In this document: positions 53,990 through 64,000 of the stretch, one piece after another
Position numbering within the stretch: position 1 is the first letter of the stretch
Layout: each line of letters opens with the position of its first letter
From: Cladochytrium replicatum
Taxonomy: Eukaryota; Chytridiomycota; Chytridiomycetes; Cladochytriales; Cladochytriaceae
Direction of reading: 5' to 3'
Assembly: GCA_025526935.1 (NCBI GenBank)
Contig: JAHLKD010000042.1
Coordinates: forward strand, 310,001-374,000
DNA: 64,000 nt
Translations under genes and position numbers: made by a program
The notes under the pieces: generated by a model
What the model was told of the DNA's origin: nothing
Database searches by the model: none
The model's input: the letters and a program-made list of their open reading frames with translations, nothing else

Positions 53990-54953
53990 GACAGCTCGCG
54001 TGTAGAGCTGGGACTACCATGAGAAGTCGGCACGCCCAAGTCGAGCTCATTCATGCCGTCACCGCTTGGGAGAAAGCGAGCCAATGTGGATTCGTGGCAG
54101 CACTCGATCTGCTCCTCCAAGGGCCCCTCTCAAATAAAACATCACACGTTGCGATGGACATTGCTATGGACGTTGCTAGCGACCACGGACATGTGGAAGT
54201 GCTCGAATGGTGGAAATCGGGTGGGCCAGAATTATGCTGGTCCGATGAGGCCATGTGTGACGCAAGCACAAACGGCCATGCGAGGGTGCTGGAATGGTGG
54301 AAATCAAGCTGACTGGAACTGAAATACAATCAACATGCGATCGACTCGGCGAGCAAACACGGACAATTAGCTGTACTCGAATGGTGGCGAACGAGCGACT
54401 TAGCTACTATACTCTTGCGATGCTATTGATTTGGCGATTGGGAAGGGAAGTTGATGGTGTTGGACTGGTGGAACTGGAGTGGGTTGGAGATGCGGTAAAC
54501 CTCGACTGCAGTGGATCTGGCCAGCAAGAACGGGCGGCGTTTGAAGGTTCGAGATTGGTGGCGTTTGAAGATTCTAGATTGGTGGAAATCGAGTGGATTA
54601 ACGATCGATTGGACATCGAAAGCGATGGACGAGGCGAGTGGATCAGGGTCGGTGGAGGCACTCGACTGGTCTAGCGGACTGGAACTTAAGTGGACTTCTA
54701 AATCAATGGACGACGCAGGCGCGAACGGTCACCTTGAAGTTCTGGATTGGTGGAGTGCAAGTGGGCTCGAGCGAAAGTGGACTTCGGGGGCGATGGACAG
54801 AGCTAGCAGAACGAGGAGTCCTAGAGTCCTTGATTAGTGGATATTAAGCGGGCTGGAGCCCAAATGGACCTCAAGCGCAATCCAATATGCGAGGGTGAAG
54901 GGCCATACTGATGTGATCGAGTGGGGTAAACAAAATAGCTATTTTGAGAAATA
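53990..54953 (+). pseudogene. Decayed ankyrin-like WW-repeat gene
   Basis: Plus strand QCGFVAALDLLLQGPLSNKT, SDHGHVEVLEWWKSGGPELC, ASTNGHARVLEWWKSS-TGA, SKHGQLAVLEWWRTS, then after frame changes KILDWWKSSGLTIDWTS, GHLEVLDWWSASGLERKW and GHTDVIEWGKQNSYFEK-TAG. Two in-frame stops and several shifts. Shares its unusual start (ALDLLLQ, SNKTSH) with the pseudogene at 17810-18755; the F-box part is not visible here. Confidence 0.75.
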
Positions 54954-55006
54954 GAAGATAATCGCATAACAAGAAACCCTGCGGCTCAAACATTTCTGCA
55001 GACACA

Positions 55007-55256
55007 ATGGCGAAGGAACACCTTGACAAGACTCTCCTTCCGATCATCGCAAGTCCTCTCCCGCTCTCCGTCTCTTGCCACGCCTCTTGCAATATCGCTC
55101 GCGAGTTTTAGTAATGGAACCAACAATCCCGCCTGAGTTTATGCTTATTGATCACAGGTGTTGTGGTGCGTTGGATCGTTCGGGCCGACAAACATCTTTC
55201 AAAACTTTTCTGGGATCCTGGAATCCTCACAGGCAAATCGAACAACCCGAAATGGC
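55007..55256 (+). other. Possible small gene of unknown family
   Basis: ATG at 55007 opens MAKEHLDKTLLPIIA; a GT-AG intron (from about 55053 to 55158) would join it to SVVVRWIVRADKHLSKLFWD and PGILTGKSNNPKWL. The join is plausible and the sequence looks structured, but I do not recognise it and the 3' continuation is unclear. Confidence 0.25.
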
Positions 55257-55259
55257 TGT

Positions 55260-55929
55260 GAGTTTTTTCAGTCCTAATATTATTCAGCTATCACAATCAC
55301 CTGTATTACTATCTTCTTGGTTGTACCGCTTGGGGCATCACCTTCTGTTGAATGGTCATTCTGGATTTCTGGACGCACATGATTGGAAAACAAGGTGACG
55401 GGCCGTCCAACCACTCCTGTCTCCATGTGCGTCAAGGACATAAACGAACTTCTGAACTCTGAGGTTGCGAAATTCATGTCGGCACTGAAGAAAATGGCCG
55501 AATAGAAACAAAGCATTGATCCGATGATGTATGGCCTTTCAAATACCCAATTGATTTTTTATCTTAAACACAGTTTGATCCAGCGACAGTCATACCAACA
55601 TTTCCTCCAAGTGAGATGATAATCGCTTCTGTTTCCCACGTCGTACGATGCTACCAATGAATGGTTTCTCGAGCTGCTCCCGTGGATCCGAAACATTCAT
55701 GGCGCTATTTACTGTGGCGAACTGAGCAGTTGGTACCTATCATCCATTACCTCCTTTTACTCGCTTGGAAGATCATAAGAGAATGGGTACCTCGGCTTGA
55801 TGCTTGGATTCGAAGGGAACTGAAGCAGCTGCAAGGCTGGCCCTTGCCCGTTTTTTAGTTTGAGAGTGGACTGTATTAATTTGTTTGAGTTATTATTTGG
55901 TATACTCTTAAACTTTGTCACCATTCGAA
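55260..55929. other. Spacer, nothing firm
   Basis: A short open segment near 55400-55505 (PVSMCVKDINELLNSEVAKF then MSALKKMAE) may be an isolated exon; no family recognised. Confidence 0.3.
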
Positions 55930-56240
55930 CACCAACAACTTGAAGCCTAGGTGAGATGGATGGACAAGGGTGCTCAAAATATGGAAATTGAACGGCTGGA
56001 ATTGAGTTGCTATGAGGTTGACTTGGCGAGCAAACGTGGATAGATGACAATGCTCAAGACTTCTGTAGATTTCGGGTTGAGTTGGATTGGTGGAGTCAAA
56101 CAAATTAGACACTGGCGGTGCTTGCCCGGTGGAAATCGAGTGGGCTGGAGCTAAGTTGGAGCAACGCTTCTGAATATTGTGGATTATTCGAAGAGGATGC
56201 GGTATACTGAGGTTGTTCAATGCTGGATGGAGTGGTCTTC
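55930..56240 (+). pseudogene. Relic of ankyrin-like WW repeats
   Basis: Plus strand VELDWWSQTN-stop-TLAVLARWKSSGLELSW and SNASEYCGLFEEDAVY show one clear and one degraded unit of the WW-repeat family. Confidence 0.6.
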
Positions 56241-56636
56241 TGATCTTGATCCTTGTTAGATCTTTCTTGTGCGAGGGACTGAACAAAAGCATACACAAAT
56301 AGTTATTATTTCTTGAACGTGGAGGCGCATAGGGGGTCCAGTGAAACTGTGGACGTACATCGCTCCCTTCATTGGTTTCATTGGTGGGGTTGTGGGAAAG
56401 ATGGCGCTTTTATCCAATCAGAGGACCCGATCATTTTTTCGATACTCAGTTCTATTTTAAGCAACATCAGTACAGTGTGGAGTTATGGGCCACCAATTAT
56501 TTTTAATTTTATGAAGCTCGACGTCATTTTTTCACTGGATACGTATCCAATTGGAGGGCGCCACCAAAACACAATAGTTTTATAGTACTCGCGATTCCCC
56601 TACCTCTCTTTGTTTCAAGGTTTCTCTCCACTTAAC
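56241..56636. other. Spacer and 5' flank of the receptor gene
   Basis: No recognisable coding content apart from an orphan ORF at 56313-56585. Confidence 0.45.
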
Positions 56637-58326
56637 ATGTCGAGCCTGTTACTTCTGCAGCTCTCGGTCGGTTTCGCAACGACGAGCTTTGTGATCACGA
56701 CAGGAACTCTGATCGCCCGCTTCGCTGTCCCGGTTCTGCGACCGCAGCCCATTGTTCGCGAATGGCTCGTAACATCGATGCTGTTTGCGGGCTTGATCAG
56801 CGCGACGAACTCGACGGTGTTTGGGCTCTATGATATGTATGTGCGGGGTGGCTCATTATCACCGCAAGGTAGCTTTGTTTGTTCGGTCTCCGGGTTCTTG
56901 AGACAGTTTGGGTTGCAAGCTCTCGACTTGTCGCTTTGTGCTATTTCTGTCTTGACGATCATGGTGCTCACAGTAAGTGTGCGCGTTTTTGACATTTGCG
57001 GAGATTATTAATCCTCGTTTTGTGTTAGAGCAAGACAAGCAATGAGAGCACAATGGAAAAGGCACAGAGAGGGATGGTTTACATTCTCGGTGCTATTTGG
57101 ACCGTGCCCCTGATCACTGCGATCATGGCCTATGCTCTCGTTGGATATTCGCCGTCTGGTGGATGGTGCTGGATTGCAGAGAACCCCAAACCACTCGGAA
57201 CGGTGAGCTCAAACAAAAATATTCAAGCATTTGACTCAACGCTTCCCTCTTGTTAGATTGCGCGATACGCATTAGGCCACGGCATACGCATCGTCATCTG
57301 GTTCGGCACCCTCGTTGGCTACGGATACGTTTTCTTCAGGATGGTTCAATTGCGAAAGTCTGTTGACCGGAATGCACGCAGTGCTGTGCAGCCAGCTCAA
57401 GCTCCGGCAGCTCCGATTGCTGGTCGTGTGCCTTCGATGAAAGTCGGGGAGTTTGGAGCGGCACCGGCGAAACAAGAGAGGGACATGCGTGCTTTCAGCG
57501 TGATGGTGCCACCTCCTTCATCGATTCTTGGGAAAAACGCGGCGCCGGGAGGACGGTCGCCGATGTCGTCGAAATCATCACCATTTGCGGATCCTTTGTT
57601 TAGATCTATGATCATCATGATGCTGTAAGTATGGACACACGCCATGCCGATATGCAAAAAGTCTAATTGCGATCTTGCTATTAAAGGTACCCCATAACAT
57701 TCATTATTCTATGGAGCGGAGCACTCGTGAACAGGCTCGTCGAAGCGTCGGGAAACGAAAACTTTACGATTGGGGACATTATGCAGAGTCCAATGCAACT
57801 GATCCCTGGTGCTCTTTCTATCGTATACCTCTGCGCACAAGCTAACAGGCTCGGGTATCTTGGACCTCGTTTCAGTGTATCAGGGAGCACGACGTCGGCG
57901 ACTAACCATCAGGGCGTTGTTGTTCCGCTTCCGGAGCCGATCAGCGTTGGAACTTCTTCATCTTCGCAAAAGACATACGCGCAGACCCCATCGGAACTCG
58001 AGCTGGGACCACGAGTGCCTCACCTTCAGCCTCAATATTATCAACAGCAACGGCTTCAGTCTCCGATTGGACATCCTGGTCCAGATGGAAGTGGGTACAC
58101 ACATTTCGGTGGGCCTGTAGGTGGGTATGCACCATTGGGACCTTTTGCACAGCGGGGAGGGCAGATGGATGAGATGCAAGCGCCACAAGTGCGGAGGATG
58201 TCTGTTTTGTCGTCTCCAGCAACAGCAGTTTCGTATGGAGAACAGTCACCATCCAGGTACCAGTTCCAGCAGTTTGCGTACCCGCCTTCGCCCTCAGGGT
58301 ATTTTGGTGGCGGTGGTGGACGCTGA
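56637..58326 (+). CDS. Seven-transmembrane (G-protein-coupled) receptor-like protein
   Basis: Exons 56637-56972, 57029-57202, 57257-57624, 57687-58326 give 505 residues. The N-terminus enters membrane helix 1 almost at once (LLLLQLSVGFATTSFVITTG). Further helices: WLVTSMLFAGLISATNSTVF; LDLSLCAISVLTIMVLT; GMVYILGAIWTVPLITAIMA; YALGHGIRIVIWFGTLVGYG; MIIMMLYPITFIILWSGALV; LIPGALSIVYLCAQANRLGY. That makes seven, with a paired-Cys position (FVCSVSG / GGWCWIAE) like the disulphide of cAMP-receptor-type and Git3-type fungal GPCRs. The third cytoplasmic loop is long and Pro/Ser/Ala-rich, and the C-terminal tail is Gln/Tyr/Pro/Gly-rich (QPQYYQQQRLQ, then GYFGGGGGR). Ligand and G protein are unknown. 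The ATG at 56637 is the first in frame. Confidence 0.75.
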
Positions 58327-58563
58327 AAGAGAAGCTCAGTTATAGTTGTTCGCTTTTTATGTATGATATGTTTTCGCTGTGGATATTTTTGCATTTCTCG
58401 AACGCTTTGTTGTTTTTGCCGCTCGTTTTCATTTCTGTATTAAAACACAAACTCTTTAACAATTACCTTAAAAGGCATCCCACTCCCATAAACCACGTGT
58501 GTTGATTTCCTTCACAGCCACCCGTCCCGTTCCCACAGCCGGTTCGCAGTTCAACCAGTCGAC

Positions 58564-59406
58564 ATGCGATTCCTCAAGGCTTCCAAAGTACGAGAGAAAG
58601 AAAGATCGGGGACGAAAGCGGTGGTGATGGCGATGGGTTGGTTGTCGAGGACATGATGGATGGATGGATGGATGGATTGGTGTGATCGAGATGTTTGAGC
58701 CGTGTTGACATTGAAACTGACGCGAGAAAGGGCGAACTGGTGTGTGTGAATGCGCAAGGAGAGATGGTCGTTCACAGGGAGCACACCGAGATGTATGGAG
58801 AACGTTTATGCGTCAAAAATGCACAAATTGAATAATTGTGCTGATGGCTCGCACCTCCACAGGTTGTGCTGATTCTTCAGGGTCGCTACGCCGGCAAGAA
58901 GGCTGTCATCGTCAAGAACTACGACGAGGGCACTCAGACCCGCCCTTACCCCCATGCCGTTGTTGCCGGTATCGAGGAGTACCCGCGCAAAATCACAAAG
59001 GCTATGGGTGCCAAGCGCATCGCTAAGCGCTCAAAGGTTAAGACCTTCATCAAGGTCGTCAACTACAACCACTTGATGCCCACCCGGTATGTTCCGAAGT
59101 GATTTGCTAAATTCTTTGAACTTATTTTATCGCCTTCAAAGTTACAACCTCGACATTGACCTTAAGCAGGTCGTGTCTGCAGAGAGCTTCAAGGAGCCAA
59201 GCCAGCGCGTCACAGCTAAGAAGGCAGTCAGGAAGTTGTTCGAGGAGAGGTACAACAGCGGAAAGAACAGGTGGTTCTTCACAAAACTCGCCGTAAGTCA
59301 ATTCAATTATGTTTAAGTTGGTATTGTGTGCTTACTCGTGTGTATTTTATTTCCTTGGATCATCTCTTCGTGTGTCTGCCCTTGTTGAATGTTTTGCTAG
59401 TTCTAA
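58564..59406 (+). CDS. RPL27: Cytosolic ribosomal protein eL27 (RPL27)
   Basis: Exons 58564-58587, 58863-59086, 59142-59292, 59401-59406 give 134 residues, the family length. [80 protein letters not shown] and [18 protein letters not shown] plus F. The last exon is just TTCTAA, giving the conserved C-terminal Phe and the stop. Intron 1 is unusually long here (275 bp) and contains a GGAT tract. It is a 60S subunit protein. The start MRFLK replaces the usual MGKFMK; the ATG at 58564 is in frame with the 24-nt first exon and is preferred for that reason. Confidence 0.95.
58652..58680. repeat. GGAT microsatellite in eL27 intron 1
   Basis: Six or so tandem GGAT units preceded by ATGAT. Shares ATGATGGATGGATGGATGGA in the sense orientation with the 5' flank of uL14. 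Confidence 0.85.
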
Positions 59407-60245
59407 AAGAATCCCGATCACAATCTTTGTACACTCGCATTCGAATACTATTACTCAACTTGACTCGAGACAGTATTTTATTTGTTCCTTACCCACAAAC
59501 TACTACGCAGAGTGAATCCAATTGTATAATGATGCGTTCCAACATTTGGTTCGAACCCCTGTTAGTCGCTAAGTATTTCGGCACGTTATCATTTGAAGCA
59601 ACAGGGTGGGTGTCAAGCACTGCCTGGCTAAAGGTTGCGACTGTGCTACTAGACAAGCATGTGACGCATTTCAACTCGAATAACGGTTCGTCAAAGAACA
59701 GGGTTGCATATTCCAACAGATCGATTTTCCCTCGGCACCACCTCGTGTTTTCAAAGAGTTGTTTCCTCGCTGTGATAGCAGTGGACCTTTCGAAATGGAG
59801 TCGACGCATACATTGCAAGAATTCTTGGCCGGGACGTTGCTATGCCACTATCAATAATAGATCCAGAGCGTCTGGTGCAAGGCGTTTAGAACAGGGCTGA
59901 AAACCATGCGACTGATACCTAGGCCATAAATCTTTCCCTCCCCATACAATGAAAAACTGGGTCTCCGCTATCACCAGCGCACATTCCTCCATCGATGTTC
60001 TACCTCGCCAATGCCTTATGCGACCACGTACGTTTAATGTGGGAGTGACGCGAACTTCACGTTCCAGACGTGTATTCAGAGTTGGTGTACCCAGAACGGG
60101 AACAAGGTTTCCTGCTGAACGATCAATTCTAAGGGTTCATTTAACAGAATGAAGTATGGATTATCCCCATTGGTGAGTGTTCCCACACTTGCTCGTCACG
60201 TGTGCCCTCCCGAATCGCCATTCAGTTCAAAATTGCAAAATTGCA
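59407..60245. other. Spacer, nothing recognised
   Basis: Contains a GGTTCGAACCC word near 59548, but no tRNA-like fold around it, and ORFs without recognisable domains. Confidence 0.45.
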
Positions 60246-61475
<1,230 letters not shown>

Positions 61476-63462
61476 AAATTGTTACTACTCGGTGCTAGTT
61501 CTTACTTCTTCTCCGTCTTGCAGAATGCACTTTACTTTAAGTTTTCTTTCCTACTCCCGTCCGTGCTCTCCGTTTGCGTTATCGTACTCTTTCTTGTTGC
61601 CTTTTCGCTTTTGATTTTCCATCATAATAGAACCATTTCTTTTGCTTCCATATCGTTGGCATAAACAATTCGTCAACTCCGCCGTACATCATTCTCCATC
61701 GCTGTACACAATCGCGATCAGTGAATACTACTGAATGGAAACAACATTACTCACTTCCAGGCCACTTCTATCGGTCTCATTATTGAGCCCCTGCAGTTCT
61801 CATGTTCGGCTATATGATCAAGGAGATTTGTGTAGATTTTTGATCGTGGAGATATATTCACCATTCTCTTGGTGTTCCCAAATTGACGTGATATTGCTCA
61901 CCTGCAGCGTTGTTCTCATCAAGTCCCTGGGTTCTATCGGTTTTGCGGCGACTGGCTGCCGGCGTGACAAAGTGTCCCTCCCATGCTAGGCACAATTCAC
62001 TGCTTGACAATAATTGAGGTTCCCACAGTTTCTCTTTGACCACTCGAAACGACTTGTTCTGTCATGGATCCTGGGGCCATTTATTGGAGTGGAGAACTTC
62101 TTTGTGATTCAATCTCTTCCATATCGCAAATGCCACGCTTCTGCAATTGTGCAGCAGCGTGAACAACTTCCACTGCGACTTGAGATCACTGTCAGATACG
62201 TGCAATTAGCATATTCAAAGGCTAAAGAATGTGCAACACTCTCCGAGGCAGCTGTTGGTGCCGCAGTAGTAATCAATAGTACAGCAGATAAGGAACTCTC
62301 TAAGTCAAACACAAAGGGTACAATGGATTACTCTGCACTGGCTTCCAAAGTTATGAAAGAGTATCCAAAAGCTGCTGAGAATGCTGCCCATTAATGCAGT
62401 AAAGACAGCCATTCTGAGATCATTGTTTCACTACTATTTAAACACCTAAAATGTCAAAGCTCATGAGATGCTTCAACTTTGCAGTTACCTTAATCCCGAT
62501 TCTGTGGCTCTAGACTTAGTTGCAACCTTTCAGAAGCAAAAGCACACGCAATTCTGGAAACCTATGTTAAGAAGTTTCCAGCAGAAAGTTGGATCAAAAT
62601 GTTCCACTCTTGCAAGAGCTTGGATTGGTGAAGCAGCTAGGAACTGTGCTGTGGGATGATTGCTTGAACATGTTCATAATCCTCAATGTTGTCCAGGATT
62701 ATTAGTTTGCTAACATTGTGGAACTATTTTGGAAAGATCCAAGCCTTTCGTGGGTCCCAGCAAGTAAATTCAGGCGACTGGATCTGAAGTTGGCGCCGGA
62801 TGTGAACGGCGGAACGATGTAAGGGGCAGTTGTTGGGTTGGTTTGATGCTCATTGGGAAAGGGAGAGCGGCTTTAAGGCTGCAAAGTGCGACTGGCATTG
62901 AGATGAAGTGTTGGATTCATCGATCGTAGTTGAATTGCAGCAGAGCTGTGTTTACTGAAAGAGTCAATCAGAAATTCGTTTATTTCACCGCAGTGATCTG
63001 GCATCATCAAGTCAACCATCACCGCATGCTCATCGCTGCCCACTAACTCTCTGACCACTTGGCATGTACTTCAATGAATCATAGGTAGCATCCTATCGAA
63101 TCAAACCCAATCAGCTTTCTCAAAGTGACCTTTCTAAACGCTCGCTTCCCAATCAAATCCCTACCTGATCAACGGTATGATGAAAATAATGGTCGGCTGC
63201 TTCCCTGTCGTCATCTTCTTCACGTGGACGGTTTCTCCACAGGATCGAATGGACGATAGATATTTTGGATATTTTGCGTTTGAAGATTCACAGAAATGTT
63301 CATACGTCCGGTGCCACTGCTACAAAGCAAGACAACAGCGCTCCTCTCTCAAGAAGTTCGTCCAGAGAACAAATGTTAATATTACAATGAAGTAATAATT
63401 TTTTTGATTTTTGGATGTTCTGTTTTTCAAACCATGCCGAAATGGCGCATTAATTCGTTTAA
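61476..63462. other. Long spacer with unrecognised ORFs
   Basis: A plus-strand ORF at 62014-62394 (YVQLAYSKAKECATLSEAAV then GAAVVINSTADKELSKSN, ending YPKAAENAAH) and one at 62468-62659 have protein-like composition but match nothing known to me. Possibly a small lineage-specific gene or a relic. The first ~200 bases are the likely 3' UTR of the Rab gene. Confidence 0.35.
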
Positions 63463-64000
63463 ATGGATTCTGTTTCTGTTTCTGACAGCCCGCAGAAAGT
63501 TCAACCCCAACCGACTGCGGAATTCGAAGAAGCCGCAGAAGATTTCATTGCCCTGAACTTCTCGGAAAACGACGATGAAGACGATACTCCTGGACGCTTC
63601 CCGTTTTCGCGCGTTCCTCAGGTGTCGCCTCCGCCAGAGAACTCTCGCAAACGCTCGCGAGACCAGCGTGAGAAAGAGGATAGGAGACTAAAGCAGCGAG
63701 GAGGGAAAAAGGGCAGGGAAGGTGCAGACAAAGGGGTGATTCGGGATGTCGATCCGCTAGAGCGTGTACCGCTGCCCCCATGGGTGCCAGAAGACTGCAT
63801 ATACTCTTCGGACATGGTGAAAATGTGTGAAACAAAGGCGGAATTTAAGTGTACATTGTGCTTATGTTACTATGCCTGTGTTCTCCAGGTTGAACCAGGA
63901 GATCGATGATTATGTCGCGTACATGGCTCCAACACCCGCGGAAGTCTACATGCGAAATGATCTTATCAATCGCATACGCGACATCGTTCTCAACGTGTTT
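63463..64000 (+). CDS. TRF4: TRF4/TENT4-type non-canonical poly(A) polymerase, 3' end beyond the window
   Basis: Exon 1 63463-63824 and exon 2 from 63889 (GT-AG) read into the window edge. After an acidic, Ser-rich N-terminus with a basic patch (ENSRKRSRDQREKEDRRLKQ) come PLPPWVPEDCIYSSDMVKML, NQEIDDYVAYMAPTPAEVYM and RNDLINRIRDIVLNVF. This is the segment that immediately precedes the nucleotidyltransferase core (GSFxTxLxLPxSDID) of Trf4/PAPD5. These enzymes oligoadenylate aberrant nuclear RNAs as the catalytic part of TRAMP. The catalytic aspartates lie outside the window, so activity cannot be judged. Confidence 0.8.

Noticed and set aside
59540-59560. GGTTCGAACCC resembling a tRNA B box
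   Set aside because: No A box, acceptor stem or anticodon arm can be drawn around it.
62873-63058. Minus-strand HAVMVDLMMPDHCGE resembling a response-regulator phosphorylation site
   Set aside because: Only about fifteen residues match; the flanks lack the other conserved Asp, Thr and Lys of a receiver domain.

Overview
The window reads as nuclear DNA of an early-diverging fungus, most likely a chytrid (Chytridiomycota). Genes carry many short GT-AG introns (about 45-110 bp), some exons of only 5-13 nt, and standard stop codons. Housekeeping proteins are plainly fungal/opisthokont: eIF4A, Rpn8, SmF, SF3A3, uL14, eL27, a Rab GTPase and a HAUS4-like augmin subunit. They sit among expanded, fast-decaying families, above all a tryptophan-rich ankyrin-like repeat family (WW in each ~29-residue unit) that I associate with chytrid genomes. 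Species cannot be named from the sequence alone.

Layout. 1-6.4 kb: a partial 13-repeat ankyrin-like gene, a frame-broken secreted S1 protease and decayed ankyrin-like copies. 6.5-8.7 kb: an extremely tight head-to-head pair, mitochondrial HTD2-type dehydratase (-) and ER SDF2-like MIR protein (+). 8.7-12.7 kb: transposon remnants (integrase N-terminus, gypsy protease) and a decayed NACHT NTPase. 12.9-16.9 kb: a secreted intradiol dioxygenase with a broken duplicate in front, then a four-domain GST-SRPBCC-VOC-GST fusion whose 3' end is overlapped by an orphan SCP2 exon. 17-19.9 kb: arylamine N-acetyltransferase (NAT)-like gene with relics and another ankyrin-like pseudogene. 21.5-23 kb: eIF4A. 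23-32 kb: gene-poor repeats and a probable decayed mobile element made of a HECT-like gene (+) converging on an integrase gene (-). 32-44.3 kb: thioredoxin reductase, NAT pseudogene, MFS transporter, broken P450, F-box/LRR protein, and an intact F-box plus ankyrin-like gene. 44.5-53.2 kb: dense core genes uL14, HAUS4-like, Rpn8, SmF and SF3A3. 54-64 kb: ankyrin-like pseudogenes, a 7TM receptor, eL27, Rab2-like GTPase and the 5' end of a TRF4-type poly(A) polymerase.

How it fits together. The window alternates conserved house-keeping blocks, several with head-to-head promoters (29 bp HTD2/SDF2, 50 bp SmF/SF3A3, 229 bp HAUS4-like/Rpn8), with accessory blocks dominated by gene birth and decay. 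Four families (ankyrin-like, NAT-like, F-box/LRR, integrase) each have relics in two or more places here. Intact exon structures were checked by joining exons at GT-AG (once GC-AG) sites; every complete model given below has a total length divisible by three. Many pseudogene calls rest on frameshifts, which could in principle be assembly errors, but the spliced core genes show none.
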